From: Phycisphaerae bacterium | GTDB lineage: Bacteria; Planctomycetota; Phycisphaerae; Phycisphaerales; SM1A02 | DNA length: 6,559 nt | NCBI GenBank assembly: GCA_016873375.1 | Contig: VGXJ01000105.1 | Span: 1 to 6,559, forward strand | Direction of reading: 5' to 3' | Part shown: positions 1 through 6,500 of the stretch, one piece after another | Layout of the letters: every line of letters begins with the position of its first letter | Position numbering within the stretch: position 1 is the first letter of the stretch | Notes under the pieces: model-generated | Databases searched by the model: none | Seen by the model: the letters and a program-made list of their open reading frames with translations, nothing else | Told to the model about the DNA's origin: nothing | Position numbers and translations under genes: made by a program

Positions 1-1
1 C

Positions 2-1096
2 AGCACCTCGCCAGACCGGAAGGTCCATCCTGAAGCCGCATTCTCCGTGACCGAGTGGGGCACCGTCGACGGCACGCCCGTTCGCCTATGGACGCTCGAC
101 AGCGGTTCGGGCATGCGCATGCGTGTGACGAACTACGGCACGATCATCACCGAGCTTCACGTTCCCGATCGCAGCGGCAAGCCGGTCGATGTCGTGCTGG
201 GCCGGTCGACCGTGCAGGACTACGTCGAGCGCACGCAGTACTTCGGGTGCACGGCGGGCCGGTGCGCCAATCGCATCAGCAAGGGCCAGTTCATGATCGA
301 TGGCAAGCCGTTCCAGGTCACCAGCAACAACGGCCCCAACTGCCTGCATGGTGGCGCGAAGGGATTCGACAAGGTCATGTGGGAAGGCAAGGCAAGCCTC
401 GAGCAAGGCATGCCCAAGGTCGTCTTCACCTACACGAGCAAGGATGGCGAGGAGGGATTCCCCGGCACCGTCAAGGCGATGGTGACCTACACCCTCACGC
501 CCCTCAACCAATTGCTCGTCGACATGTCCGCAACGACCGATGCACCGACGGTCGTCAACATGGCGCATCACTCGTACTGGAATCTCGGTGGGCATGGTTC
601 GGGAGCGATCCTCGATCATGAGCTCAAGCTCATGGCGGGGGACTACACGCCGGTCGATGCGGCGCTGATCACGACGGGCGAGATCAAGCCCGTCGACGAA
701 ACGCCGCTGGACTTCCGCGCGGCCAAGCCGATCGGCCGTGACATCGACCAGCTGCCTGCCACCAAGGACGATCCTGGTGGCTTCGACCACAACTGGTGCG
801 TGGATGGCGCAGCTGGCACCATGCGCCCGGCGGCGCTCCTGCGCAGCCCGAAGACCGGCATCACGATGCTCGTCTCGAGCAACCAGCCCGGGATCCAGTT
901 CTATTCGGGCAACTTCCTCGACGGCATCCCTGGCAAGGACGGTGCCACCTACCGCAAGCACGATGGCCTCTGCCTGGAGACGCAGGCCTATCCCGACAGC
1001 ATCAACAAGCAGGGCAAGCCGGGCTGGCCCACCGTGGTGCTGCGCCCAGGCGAACGCTACGACCATCGCATGGTGCATCGCTTCGGTGCTGAGTGA
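2..1096 (+). CDS. galM: Aldose 1-epimerase (galactose mutarotase), probably 5'-partial
   Basis: The enzyme interconverts alpha and beta anomers of aldohexoses such as galactose and glucose, feeding the Leloir pathway or sugar uptake. Numbering from the GTG at 47 (349 aa), the GalM motifs are all present in order: GRCANRI at 71-77 (substrate-binding Arg), LHGG with His101, MAHHSYWNL with the general-acid His175, FDHNW with Asp247, and CLETQ with the general-base Glu311. The C-terminal PTVVLRPGERYDH block is also typical. The length matches the family. The start is uncertain. The frame is open back to base 2 with no ATG, GTG or TTG before 47, and GTG 47 has no convincing Shine-Dalgarno sequence. 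The upstream codons read STSPDRKVHPEAAFSV, which looks like the linker after a signal peptide or lipobox. I therefore treat the gene as cut by the window edge and possibly encoding a periplasmic or lipoprotein mutarotase. The alternative is a cytoplasmic protein starting at 47. The hydrolase follows 34 bp downstream on the same strand. Family call very sure; start unsure. Confidence 0.95.
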   Translation, partial: STSPDRKVHPEAAFSVTEWGTVDGTPVRLWTLDSGSGMRMRVTNYGTIITELHVPDRSGKPVDVVLGRSTVQDYVERTQYFGCTAGRCANRISKGQFMIDGKPFQVTSNNGPNCLHGGAKGFDKVMWEGKASLEQGMPKVVFTYTSKDGEEGFPGTVKAMVTYTLTPLNQLLVDMSATTDAPTVVNMAHHSYWNLGGHGSGAILDHELKLMAGDYTPVDAALITTGEIKPVDETPLDFRAAKPIGRDIDQLPATKDDPGGFDHNWCVDGAAGTMRPAALLRSPKTGITMLVSSNQPGIQFYSGNFLDGIPGKDGATYRKHDGLCLETQAYPDSINKQGKPGWPTVVLRPGERYDHRMVHRFGAE

Positions 1097-1119
1097 TTCA
1101 AGCGCGCGGCTCGGGATCT

Positions 1120-1128
1120 AGGATGGAG
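1120..1128 (+). promoter_or_regulatory. Ribosome binding site of the alpha/beta hydrolase gene
   Basis: The purine-rich stretch AGGATGGAG precedes the ATG at 1131. Its AGGA part lies 7 nt from the start codon, a normal Shine-Dalgarno spacing; the second part, GGAG, lies only 2 nt away. With the clear signal peptide that begins at this ATG, it fixes the start of the hydrolase. The intergenic stretch 1097-1119 shows no terminator hairpin, which fits read-through from the epimerase gene. Confidence 0.5.
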
Positions 1129-1130
1129 CG

Positions 1131-2573
1131 ATGCTGCGCCCATCGCTCGTCGCCGTTGCATGCCTTGCCCTGAGTGTCTCGGCTCCGTCGCTGGCGCAGG
1201 ATGATGCGCCCGCGCCGAAGGCTGCGGTCATCGACATCCAGCCTGCACTCGGCACCTTCCTCGGCACGCTGCAGGCAGGGCCGAAGCGGCTGCCGTTGGT
1301 CTTCCGCATCGAACGCGGTCGCGGCGAGCGCGGCACCGGCACGATGGATTCGCCTGATCAAGGTGCGATGGGAATCCCCGTCGAGTCGATCGTGCTGCGC
1401 GCGGATCGATCGGTCAGCTTGCGCTGCAGCGCCGTGCGCGGCGAGTTCACCGGCACGCTGAACGCCGATGCCAGCGAGATCGATGGCACCTGGAGCCAAG
1501 GCGGTCAGGAGTTCCCGCTGCTGCTCATGCGCGGCCAGCCACCTGAGCTCAAGCGCCCGCAGGAGCCCAAGCCGCCGTTCCCGTACCGCTCGACCGATGT
1601 GAAGATCGAGCAGGCGACGGATCAGCTCGTGCTCGCCGGCACGCTCACGATGCCTGAGTTGACCTCGCCCGTCCCCGCTGTGATCCTGATCACGGGTTCG
1701 GGAGCGCAGGATCGCGATGAGTCGCTCATGGGGCATAAGCCCTTCCTCGTGATCGCCGATGCGCTCACGCGCGCAGGCGTGGCCGTGCTGCGGCTCGACG
1801 ATCGCGGCGTGGGTGGCTCGACCGGCTCGCTCGAGCCCGCGACCACGGCCGATCTTGCGCGCGATACGGCCGCCGCCATCGATTGGCTTGCGAAGCAGCC
1901 GGGTATCGATGCCAAGCGCATCGGTCTGGTCGGTCACAGCGAGGGTGGGCTGATCGCCCCGATGCTCGCCACCACCCGCGACGATGTCGCGTTCATGGTG
2001 CTCTTGGCCGGGCCAGCGCAGCAGGGGGATGCGCTCTTGGTCGAGCAGACAGGCCTGCTCGCCGCCGCAGGCGGTGCGAATGCAGCGATGGTGGATTCCA
2101 TGCGTCGCACACTGGCTGACTTGATCGCGCAAACCAAGGATCCCGCGGTGCCGCAGGCCGAGCTGCAGGAGAAGTTGCGGGGTGCCTTGCTCGCGAAGGC
2201 CTCAGAGCTGCCGCCGGGCCTCTACGAGATCATGGATCCGTATCCGGTGGTGCTGTCGTCGCCGTGGATGCGCGCGTTCCTCGCCTATGACCCGGCGCCG
2301 ACGCTCGAGAGGGTGCGCTGCCCAACGCTGGCTCTCTTCGGTGAGCGCGACCTGCAGGTGCCTGCGGCGTCGAACGAGCCGCTGGCCCAAGCCGCGCTTG
2401 CGAAGACTGGTCTTGGTGACCGCGCCACCATCCGCGTGGTGCCCGGCGTGAATCACCTCTTTCAGCCGTGCACGACTGGTGGCATCGCTGAGTATGCGCA
2501 GATCGAAACGACGATTGACCCCGCCACGCTCAAGGCGATGGTGGAGTGGATCGTGTCGACCTCGACGCGCTGA
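1131..2573 (+). CDS. Exported alpha/beta hydrolase (serine hydrolase, S33/COG1073-like) with N-terminal beta domain
   Basis: This 480-aa protein is a probable periplasmic or secreted serine hydrolase acting on esters or small amides; the substrate is unknown. Residues 1-22 form a signal peptide (MLRPSL n-region, hydrophobic core, cleavage likely after PSLA, before QDD). Residues about 38-135 form a beta-rich domain with the family-typical MDSPDQGAMGIPV segment and a closing DGTWSQGGQEFPL strand pair. A Pro-rich linker (about 138-152) leads to the alpha/beta hydrolase domain (about 155-478). There I see the oxyanion-hole loop GSGAQDRD at 189-196, LRLDDRGVGGSTG at 220-232, the nucleophile elbow GHSEGG with Ser270, the acid Asp407 in FGERDLQVP, and His442 in GVNHLFQ, so the triad is complete. 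A helical cap of about 100 residues (295-390) lies between the Ser and Asp blocks. The gene follows the epimerase by 34 bp and probably shares its transcript. It converges with the protease gene. Such proteins are often labelled esterase, dienelactone-hydrolase-like or serine aminopeptidase; sequence alone does not choose between these. Confidence 0.93.
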   Translation: MLRPSLVAVACLALSVSAPSLAQDDAPAPKAAVIDIQPALGTFLGTLQAGPKRLPLVFRIERGRGERGTGTMDSPDQGAMGIPVESIVLRADRSVSLRCSAVRGEFTGTLNADASEIDGTWSQGGQEFPLLLMRGQPPELKRPQEPKPPFPYRSTDVKIEQATDQLVLAGTLTMPELTSPVPAVILITGSGAQDRDESLMGHKPFLVIADALTRAGVAVLRLDDRGVGGSTGSLEPATTADLARDTAAAIDWLAKQPGIDAKRIGLVGHSEGGLIAPMLATTRDDVAFMVLLAGPAQQGDALLVEQTGLLAAAGGANAAMVDSMRRTLADLIAQTKDPAVPQAELQEKLRGALLAKASELPPGLYEIMDPYPVVLSSPWMRAFLAYDPAPTLERVRCPTLALFGERDLQVPAASNEPLAQAALAKTGLGDRATIRVVPGVNHLFQPCTTGGIAEYAQIETTIDPATLKAMVEWIVSTSTR

Positions 2574-2589
2574 TCGCGCGCGCTCAGCG
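2568..2589. terminator. Hairpin spanning both facing stop codons (possible bidirectional terminator)
   Basis: CGCTGA at 2568-2573 is the exact reverse complement of TCAGCG at 2584-2589, with a GC-only CGCGCGCGC core after the T at 2574. The core can add two inner pairs after one mismatch, leaving a 4-nt loop. Each arm contains the TGA stop of one of the two converging genes. Neither strand shows a T-tract after the stem, so this is not a canonical intrinsic terminator. It could act with Rho, stabilise both 3' ends, or be a by-product of GC-rich sequence around two close stops. Confidence 0.3.
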
Positions 2590-5500
2590 ATCGGCCTTCG
2601 GCAGGCCCATGCCCCGGCGATCGGGTCCCTTGGGCTGCGGCACTGGCTTCCAGGCGCCCGACTCGAGTTGCTTCAGCAGGACCTCGACGGCCTTCTCGAG
2701 CTGCGGGTCGCCGCCGTCCTTCATCTTCGCCGGATCATCGAGCACCTCGATGTCGGGATCGACGCCGTGGCCTTCGACGCCCCATGTGCCATCGATCTCG
2801 TAGAAGCCGAAGGTGGGGGCGCTGATGCTGCCGCCATCGATGAACGAGGGATTTCCGCTGATGCCGACGAGGCCACCCCAGGTGCGCGTGCCGATCGTGG
2901 GCCCGAGCTTGTTGGCCTTGAAGAGCCAGGGGAACATGTCGCCACCCGAGCCGGCGAGGCCGTTGATGAGCATGGCCTTCGGGCCGCGGTGGCCATCCGG
3001 TGGCCACGCACCGTCGCGCGCATCACGGCGCGCCCAGTAGTTGGTCACCGGACGGTTGAGGAGCTCGATGAAGCGCGTCGGGATCTGGCCGCCGCCGTTC
3101 CAGCGCTCGTCGATGAGCAGCGCGGGCTTCATGCGCTGGCCGTAGAAGCCGCGCACGAGCTCGGTCTGGCCATCGACACCCGTGTTGGGCACATAGATGT
3201 AGCCAATCCGCCCGCCCGAGAGTTCCTCGACGCGCTTGCGCTTGGACTCGACCCATGCGCGGTAGCGCAGGCCCGACTCGCTGCCTATCGGCATCACGAC
3301 GATGTCCTTGGCATCGGCATCGCGCACGGGCTTCTTCGAGATGGTCAGCACCGTCGACTTGCCGGCGAGGCCGACAAACGGAGCCCAAGGGTCCTTCGAG
3401 GTGTCCACCGCCACGCCATTGACGGCGAGCAGGTAGTCGCCTTCGGCGATGCCCAGGCCTTGCAGCGTCAGTGGACTGCGCGCCTCGCTGTCGAAGGGAC
3501 CGCCACTGGGGAATCGGGCGAGCTTCCAGGCCTTTGCCGGGGATCCGTCGTCAAGGGTCGCCTCCGCGAAGTCCACGCCGAGCATGCCGACCGAGCGGCT
3601 CGGCGTCTCTTCGACATCACCGGGACCCCGCAGGTACGCATGGCCGACATTGAGCTCGCTGATCATCTCGCTGATCAGGTAATTGAGATCTTCGCGAGTG
3701 ACCACCGACGGCAGCATGCCCGCATAGCGATCGTGGATGGCCTTCCAGTCAACGCCGTGCATGCCCTCGTCGTAGAACCAGTCGCGCATGATGCGGTAGC
3801 AGTCGGCGAGGATCTGCCGGTGCTCATCGCGTGGGTCGACTGCAACGAGCATCGGGCTCGAGACGATCGGCTTGGGCGTGGCGCCAGCCGAGGCCGCGGC
3901 GATGGATGCGCCGCCGCGGCCACCCATGAGGAGTTTCTTGCCGTCGGCCGAGACATCGAAGCGCATGCCGGCAGGCCCGGCCTTCTCGGTGGGCTTCGCC
4001 TCCTTCAGGTCGAGCATGCGCACGGATCCGTCGCGACCGAACAGCAACTCGTTGCGGTCGTTGAAGCCCAATGATCCGAAGGAGCCCTTCGGCACGGGCA
4101 ACTCGACGGCCCGCGCCTCAAACCCATCGAGATCGATCTCGACGCGCTTGGGCTCGGGCGCACGCTCGCCCCGACCGCCAGCGGCGCGGCCTTCGCGCTT
4201 GACGCGGGACGCCGTGAGCTCGATCTTGGTCGAGGTCCCATCCTTCGCCGTCGAGGAGGCGCTGCCGCGCATCGTGTCACCATCGATGGTGAGTTCGGCT
4301 TCGTAGGTCATCTCACCGAGCATGCCGCGCAGCTTCATCACCTTCGTGGCAGCGTCCCAGGTGCCCGTCAACTCGACTGTGCCGTCCTTCGTGATCGAGG
4401 TTGCCTTGACGGAGTTGTCCTCGGCCACGGTGAGTTCGAGCGTGAACTCGACCGGCTCACCCCCGCCGAAGGTGATCGTTCCCTTCCACGAGCCAGTCGG
4501 TCCGGCCGGCGTCTTGGCGTCGTCGTCCTGCTGGTCCTCGTCGTCCTTCTTCTCATCCTTCTTCTCGTTGTCCTTGTCGTCGTCATCGTCAGCCAGTGCC
4601 GTCACCGGATCCGAACCCGGGCCTTCAGCGCCGCGTCGACGCCGTCCACCGGCTGGCGGACCTGCCGGGCGGTTTGGGTCCGCACCCGGACCGGCGGCAG
4701 GAGCACCGCCATCGCCCGCGGCAGATGGCTTGGCCTCATCCTTCTGACCTTCCTCATCGCTCTTGGGGAGCCACGCCAGGGCCATGTCCTTCTTCAGCGG
4801 CACCGCCATCAGCACCTGCGAGGAACCATAGATCCAGGTGGTGTCGAACTCGCTGTAGGTCGGGGCGAAATTGCGTTGGCTGGTGTAGGCGAGCCACTGC
4901 CCCTTGCGATCGAAGACCGGTTCTCCGTCGTTGAAGTAGCCGCTGGTGACTTGCACGGGCTTTGCACCCTCAGCGGTCGTGTCGAAGATGAAGATCACCT
5001 CCATCTCGCTGTCGTCCGCGGAGCGTGCCCACGCCATCCAACGCGAATCATGGCTGAACGAGACGCCCACGGCGCGCGCCTCCGGGTCGCGATCGATGCG
5101 ACGGATCGAGGCGTCCTCCAGCTTCACGAGATCGATCGCGCCGGTCTTGTCGGTGATGACAAGGTGCTTCGAGTCCGGCGCCCACGAGATGCTGGTCCGG
5201 AAGCATGTGCCACCCTTGGTGACCTGTCGGGCTTCGCCCTTGCCGTCGGCCGGCATCGTCCACAGCTCGTATTCCCCGGTGGCGTCGCTGAAGTAGGCGA
5301 TCGTCTTGCCATCGGGGCTCCATGATGCGCTGCGCTCGAAGATCCCATCGGTTCGCGTGAGGTTGCGGGGCGTGCCATTCTCTGCAGGTGCAGACCAGAT
5401 GTCGCCGCGCGCGACGACGGCGACACGCTTGCCGGAAGGGGAAATGCTCGCATCCTGAATCGTGCCGGCGGCATCGACCGTGGTGGTGCGCAGCGTGTCA

Positions 5501-6408
5501 CGGTCTCCCGGGACCTCGATGTTGACGGCTGAGGAGATCCCCGAGCCCAGGTTCAGCAGCATGATCCGGTCACCGTGTTGGAAGACCATCTCGCCCGGGC
5601 TGGCATCATCGGGCCCGATGGCCGGCCAGCGAACATCATGGGTGTCGAGCGTGGTGACCTGGGCCGTCTTGCGGCTCTCAAGGTCGTAGCTCCAGACATT
5701 GAGCGTGTGGCCTTGGGTCGCACCGCGATCGCTCAGGAAGTAGACCTTGCGTCCGTGCCACATCGGCAGGGTGTCGGTCCCCTCCCAGTCGGTGATCCTG
5801 CGGCTCTCCCCGGTCTTGAGGTTCATGAGCCAGACATCGGTCGCCATGCCACCGCGATACCGCTTCCATGTCCGGTTGTCGGTCGAGTGTGGCGTGTAGG
5901 CGAGCCACTCGCCGGTTCGGTCGATCGCACCGTTGGTGCCGTATGGCACGGGCAGTTTCGCCGGCAGGCCGCCCGACGCGGGAATCGTGTAGAGCTTCTG
6001 GGCACGGTCAAGCCCCTCCATGGCGCCCGTCATGAAGATCAGGCTCTTGCCATCGGGCATCCAGTCGCAAAGGCCTTCCGGTGCTGGGTGATGCGTCACG
6101 CGCTCGGGAATGCCGCCTGCTGCGGGGATCGTGTAGAGATCAAGCGACTGGTCGTAGTTCGCGCGGAAGGCGATGGTCTGGCCATCGGGGCTGAAGCGGG
6201 GCGAGCCCTCGAAGCCCGGTGGGCTGGCCACTGGTCGCGCGATGCCGCCGATCTTGGGCACCAGCCACAGGTCGTTGCCGTAGATGAAGACGATCGAGTC
6301 TCGGCTGACATCGGGGTAGCGGCAAAGGCCTTGATTGGCATCAGCAGCGTTGATGGTCGGGGCGACCGCGGCAAGGGCTGCCGCGACGAGGGTCGAAGAA
6401 ATCAGCAT
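2584..6408 (-). CDS. Tricorn-like S41 peptidase with inserted beta domain, exported
   Basis: This 1274-aa serine protease of the tricorn type (S41, C-terminal-processing-protease fold) should trim oligopeptides, here probably in the periplasm. Order of parts: signal peptide 1-21 (cleavage near INA-AD); six-bladed propeller about 22-305 and seven-bladed propeller from about 306, both with TolB/PD40 repeats such as FSPDGQTIAF and WSPDGKTIAY; inserted linker and beta domain 549-755; end of propeller to about 860; C1 helical domain 862-926; PDZ about 939-1040; catalytic C2 domain 1064-1250. By family alignment from memory, the catalytic residues are His923 (VGHAY), Ser1154 (AGSGGDMF), Glu1212 (WGVEGHG) and the oxyanion glycine run 1105-1107 (RWNGGG). 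The residue before the His is Gly922, where Thermoplasma tricorn has Ser745, and Gly follows the nucleophile where tricorn has Asp966. Usual bacterial relatives are about 1050-1100 aa; the insertion explains the excess. I chose ATG 6408 because the hydrophobic signal starts there. A TTG at 6474 in the same frame would add 22 residues and has GAGGGG 11 nt upstream. Confidence 0.95.
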   Translation of the reverse strand: MLISSTLVAAALAAVAPTINAADANQGLCRYPDVSRDSIVFIYGNDLWLVPKIGGIARPVASPPGFEGSPRFSPDGQTIAFRANYDQSLDLYTIPAAGGIPERVTHHPAPEGLCDWMPDGKSLIFMTGAMEGLDRAQKLYTIPASGGLPAKLPVPYGTNGAIDRTGEWLAYTPHSTDNRTWKRYRGGMATDVWLMNLKTGESRRITDWEGTDTLPMWHGRKVYFLSDRGATQGHTLNVWSYDLESRKTAQVTTLDTHDVRWPAIGPDDASPGEMVFQHGDRIMLLNLGSGISSAVNIEVPGDRDTLRTTTVDAAGTIQDASISPSGKRVAVVARGDIWSAPAENGTPRNLTRTDGIFERSASWSPDGKTIAYFSDATGEYELWTMPADGKGEARQVTKGGTCFRTSISWAPDSKHLVITDKTGAIDLVKLEDASIRRIDRDPEARAVGVSFSHDSRWMAWARSADDSEMEVIFIFDTTAEGAKPVQVTSGYFNDGEPVFDRKGQWLAYTSQRNFAPTYSEFDTTWIYGSSQVLMAVPLKKDMALAWLPKSDEEGQKDEAKPSAAGDGGAPAAGPGADPNRPAGPPAGGRRRRGAEGPGSDPVTALADDDDDKDNEKKDEKKDDEDQQDDDAKTPAGPTGSWKGTITFGGGEPVEFTLELTVAEDNSVKATSITKDGTVELTGTWDAATKVMKLRGMLGEMTYEAELTIDGDTMRGSASSTAKDGTSTKIELTASRVKREGRAAGGRGERAPEPKRVEIDLDGFEARAVELPVPKGSFGSLGFNDRNELLFGRDGSVRMLDLKEAKPTEKAGPAGMRFDVSADGKKLLMGGRGGASIAAASAGATPKPIVSSPMLVAVDPRDEHRQILADCYRIMRDWFYDEGMHGVDWKAIHDRYAGMLPSVVTREDLNYLISEMISELNVGHAYLRGPGDVEETPSRSVGMLGVDFAEATLDDGSPAKAWKLARFPSGGPFDSEARSPLTLQGLGIAEGDYLLAVNGVAVDTSKDPWAPFVGLAGKSTVLTISKKPVRDADAKDIVVMPIGSESGLRYRAWVESKRKRVEELSGGRIGYIYVPNTGVDGQTELVRGFYGQRMKPALLIDERWNGGGQIPTRFIELLNRPVTNYWARRDARDGAWPPDGHRGPKAMLINGLAGSGGDMFPWLFKANKLGPTIGTRTWGGLVGISGNPSFIDGGSISAPTFGFYEIDGTWGVEGHGVDPDIEVLDDPAKMKDGGDPQLEKAVEVLLKQLESGAWKPVPQPKGPDRRGMGLPKADR
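4144..4764 (-). other. Inserted linker plus beta-rich domain within the tricorn-like protease
   Basis: This stretch encodes residues 549-755 of the protease. First comes a low-complexity linker (549-636) with Ala/Pro/Gly-rich sequence, an RRRRG patch and a strongly acidic/Lys run (607-630, DNA 4519-4590). Next is a compact domain of about 100 residues (637-735, DNA 4204-4500) that opens with GSWKGTITF and ends with IELTASR. It has alternating hydrophobic strands, several GT/GS turns and no Cys, and reads as a small beta-barrel or sandwich. A short Arg/Gly-rich linker (736-755) leads back into the propeller at VEIDLDGFEARAVELPV, a sequence normal for tricorn-like proteins. Bacterial relatives commonly have a short charged linker here. 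The domain's function is unknown; a binding or packing role is a guess. Confidence 0.7.
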
Positions 6409-6414
6409 TCCAGA

Positions 6415-6420
6415 ATCGTA
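6415..6420 (-). promoter_or_regulatory. Possible -10 element just upstream of the protease ATG
   Basis: On the minus strand TACGAT (a TANNNT -10 pattern) is followed by six bases, TCTGGA, and then the ATG at 6408. That spacing would start transcription at or next to the ATG and give a leaderless mRNA, which would fit the lack of a properly spaced Shine-Dalgarno sequence there. No good -35 is visible (the region is a GC-rich run), and a 6-base match can be chance. Confidence 0.2.
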
Positions 6421-6500
6421 CGGACGCAGCGGGGGCGGGGCCGGCCGATGGTGTCGATCATGACCGGTCGACAACAGCTTCTGCGCCCCTCGACCAAGGG

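Noticed and set aside
86..1078. Minus-strand open frame of 330 codons over the epimerase gene.
   Set aside because: The plus strand carries all GalM active-site motifs. The antisense product has no family signature and exists because stop codons are rare in this GC-rich frame.
1097..1130. Possible terminator between the epimerase and hydrolase genes.
   Set aside because: The 34-bp gap has a GCGCGC run but no stem with a T-tract. It ends in a ribosome binding site, so co-transcription is more likely.
1098..2132. Minus-strand open frame of 344 codons over the hydrolase gene.
   Set aside because: It is antisense to a complete alpha/beta hydrolase with signal peptide and triad. Its translation is Arg/His/Gln-rich and shows no motif.
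2479..4074. Long plus-strand open frame (531 codons) covering the C-terminal half of the protease gene.
   Set aside because: It is antisense to the catalytic, PDZ and C1 domains, whose protein motifs are clearly real on the minus strand. The translation is Ala/Arg/His-rich with no recognisable domain, a common shadow in GC-rich DNA. It also overlaps the end of the hydrolase.
4322..4747. Plus-strand frame of 141 codons encoding a Ser/Val-rich, Pro-rich protein.
   Set aside because: It is the complement of the acidic/Lys and Pro/Gly linker of the protease (TCG/TCC/TTC runs read as Ser and Phe). Low complexity alone explains it.
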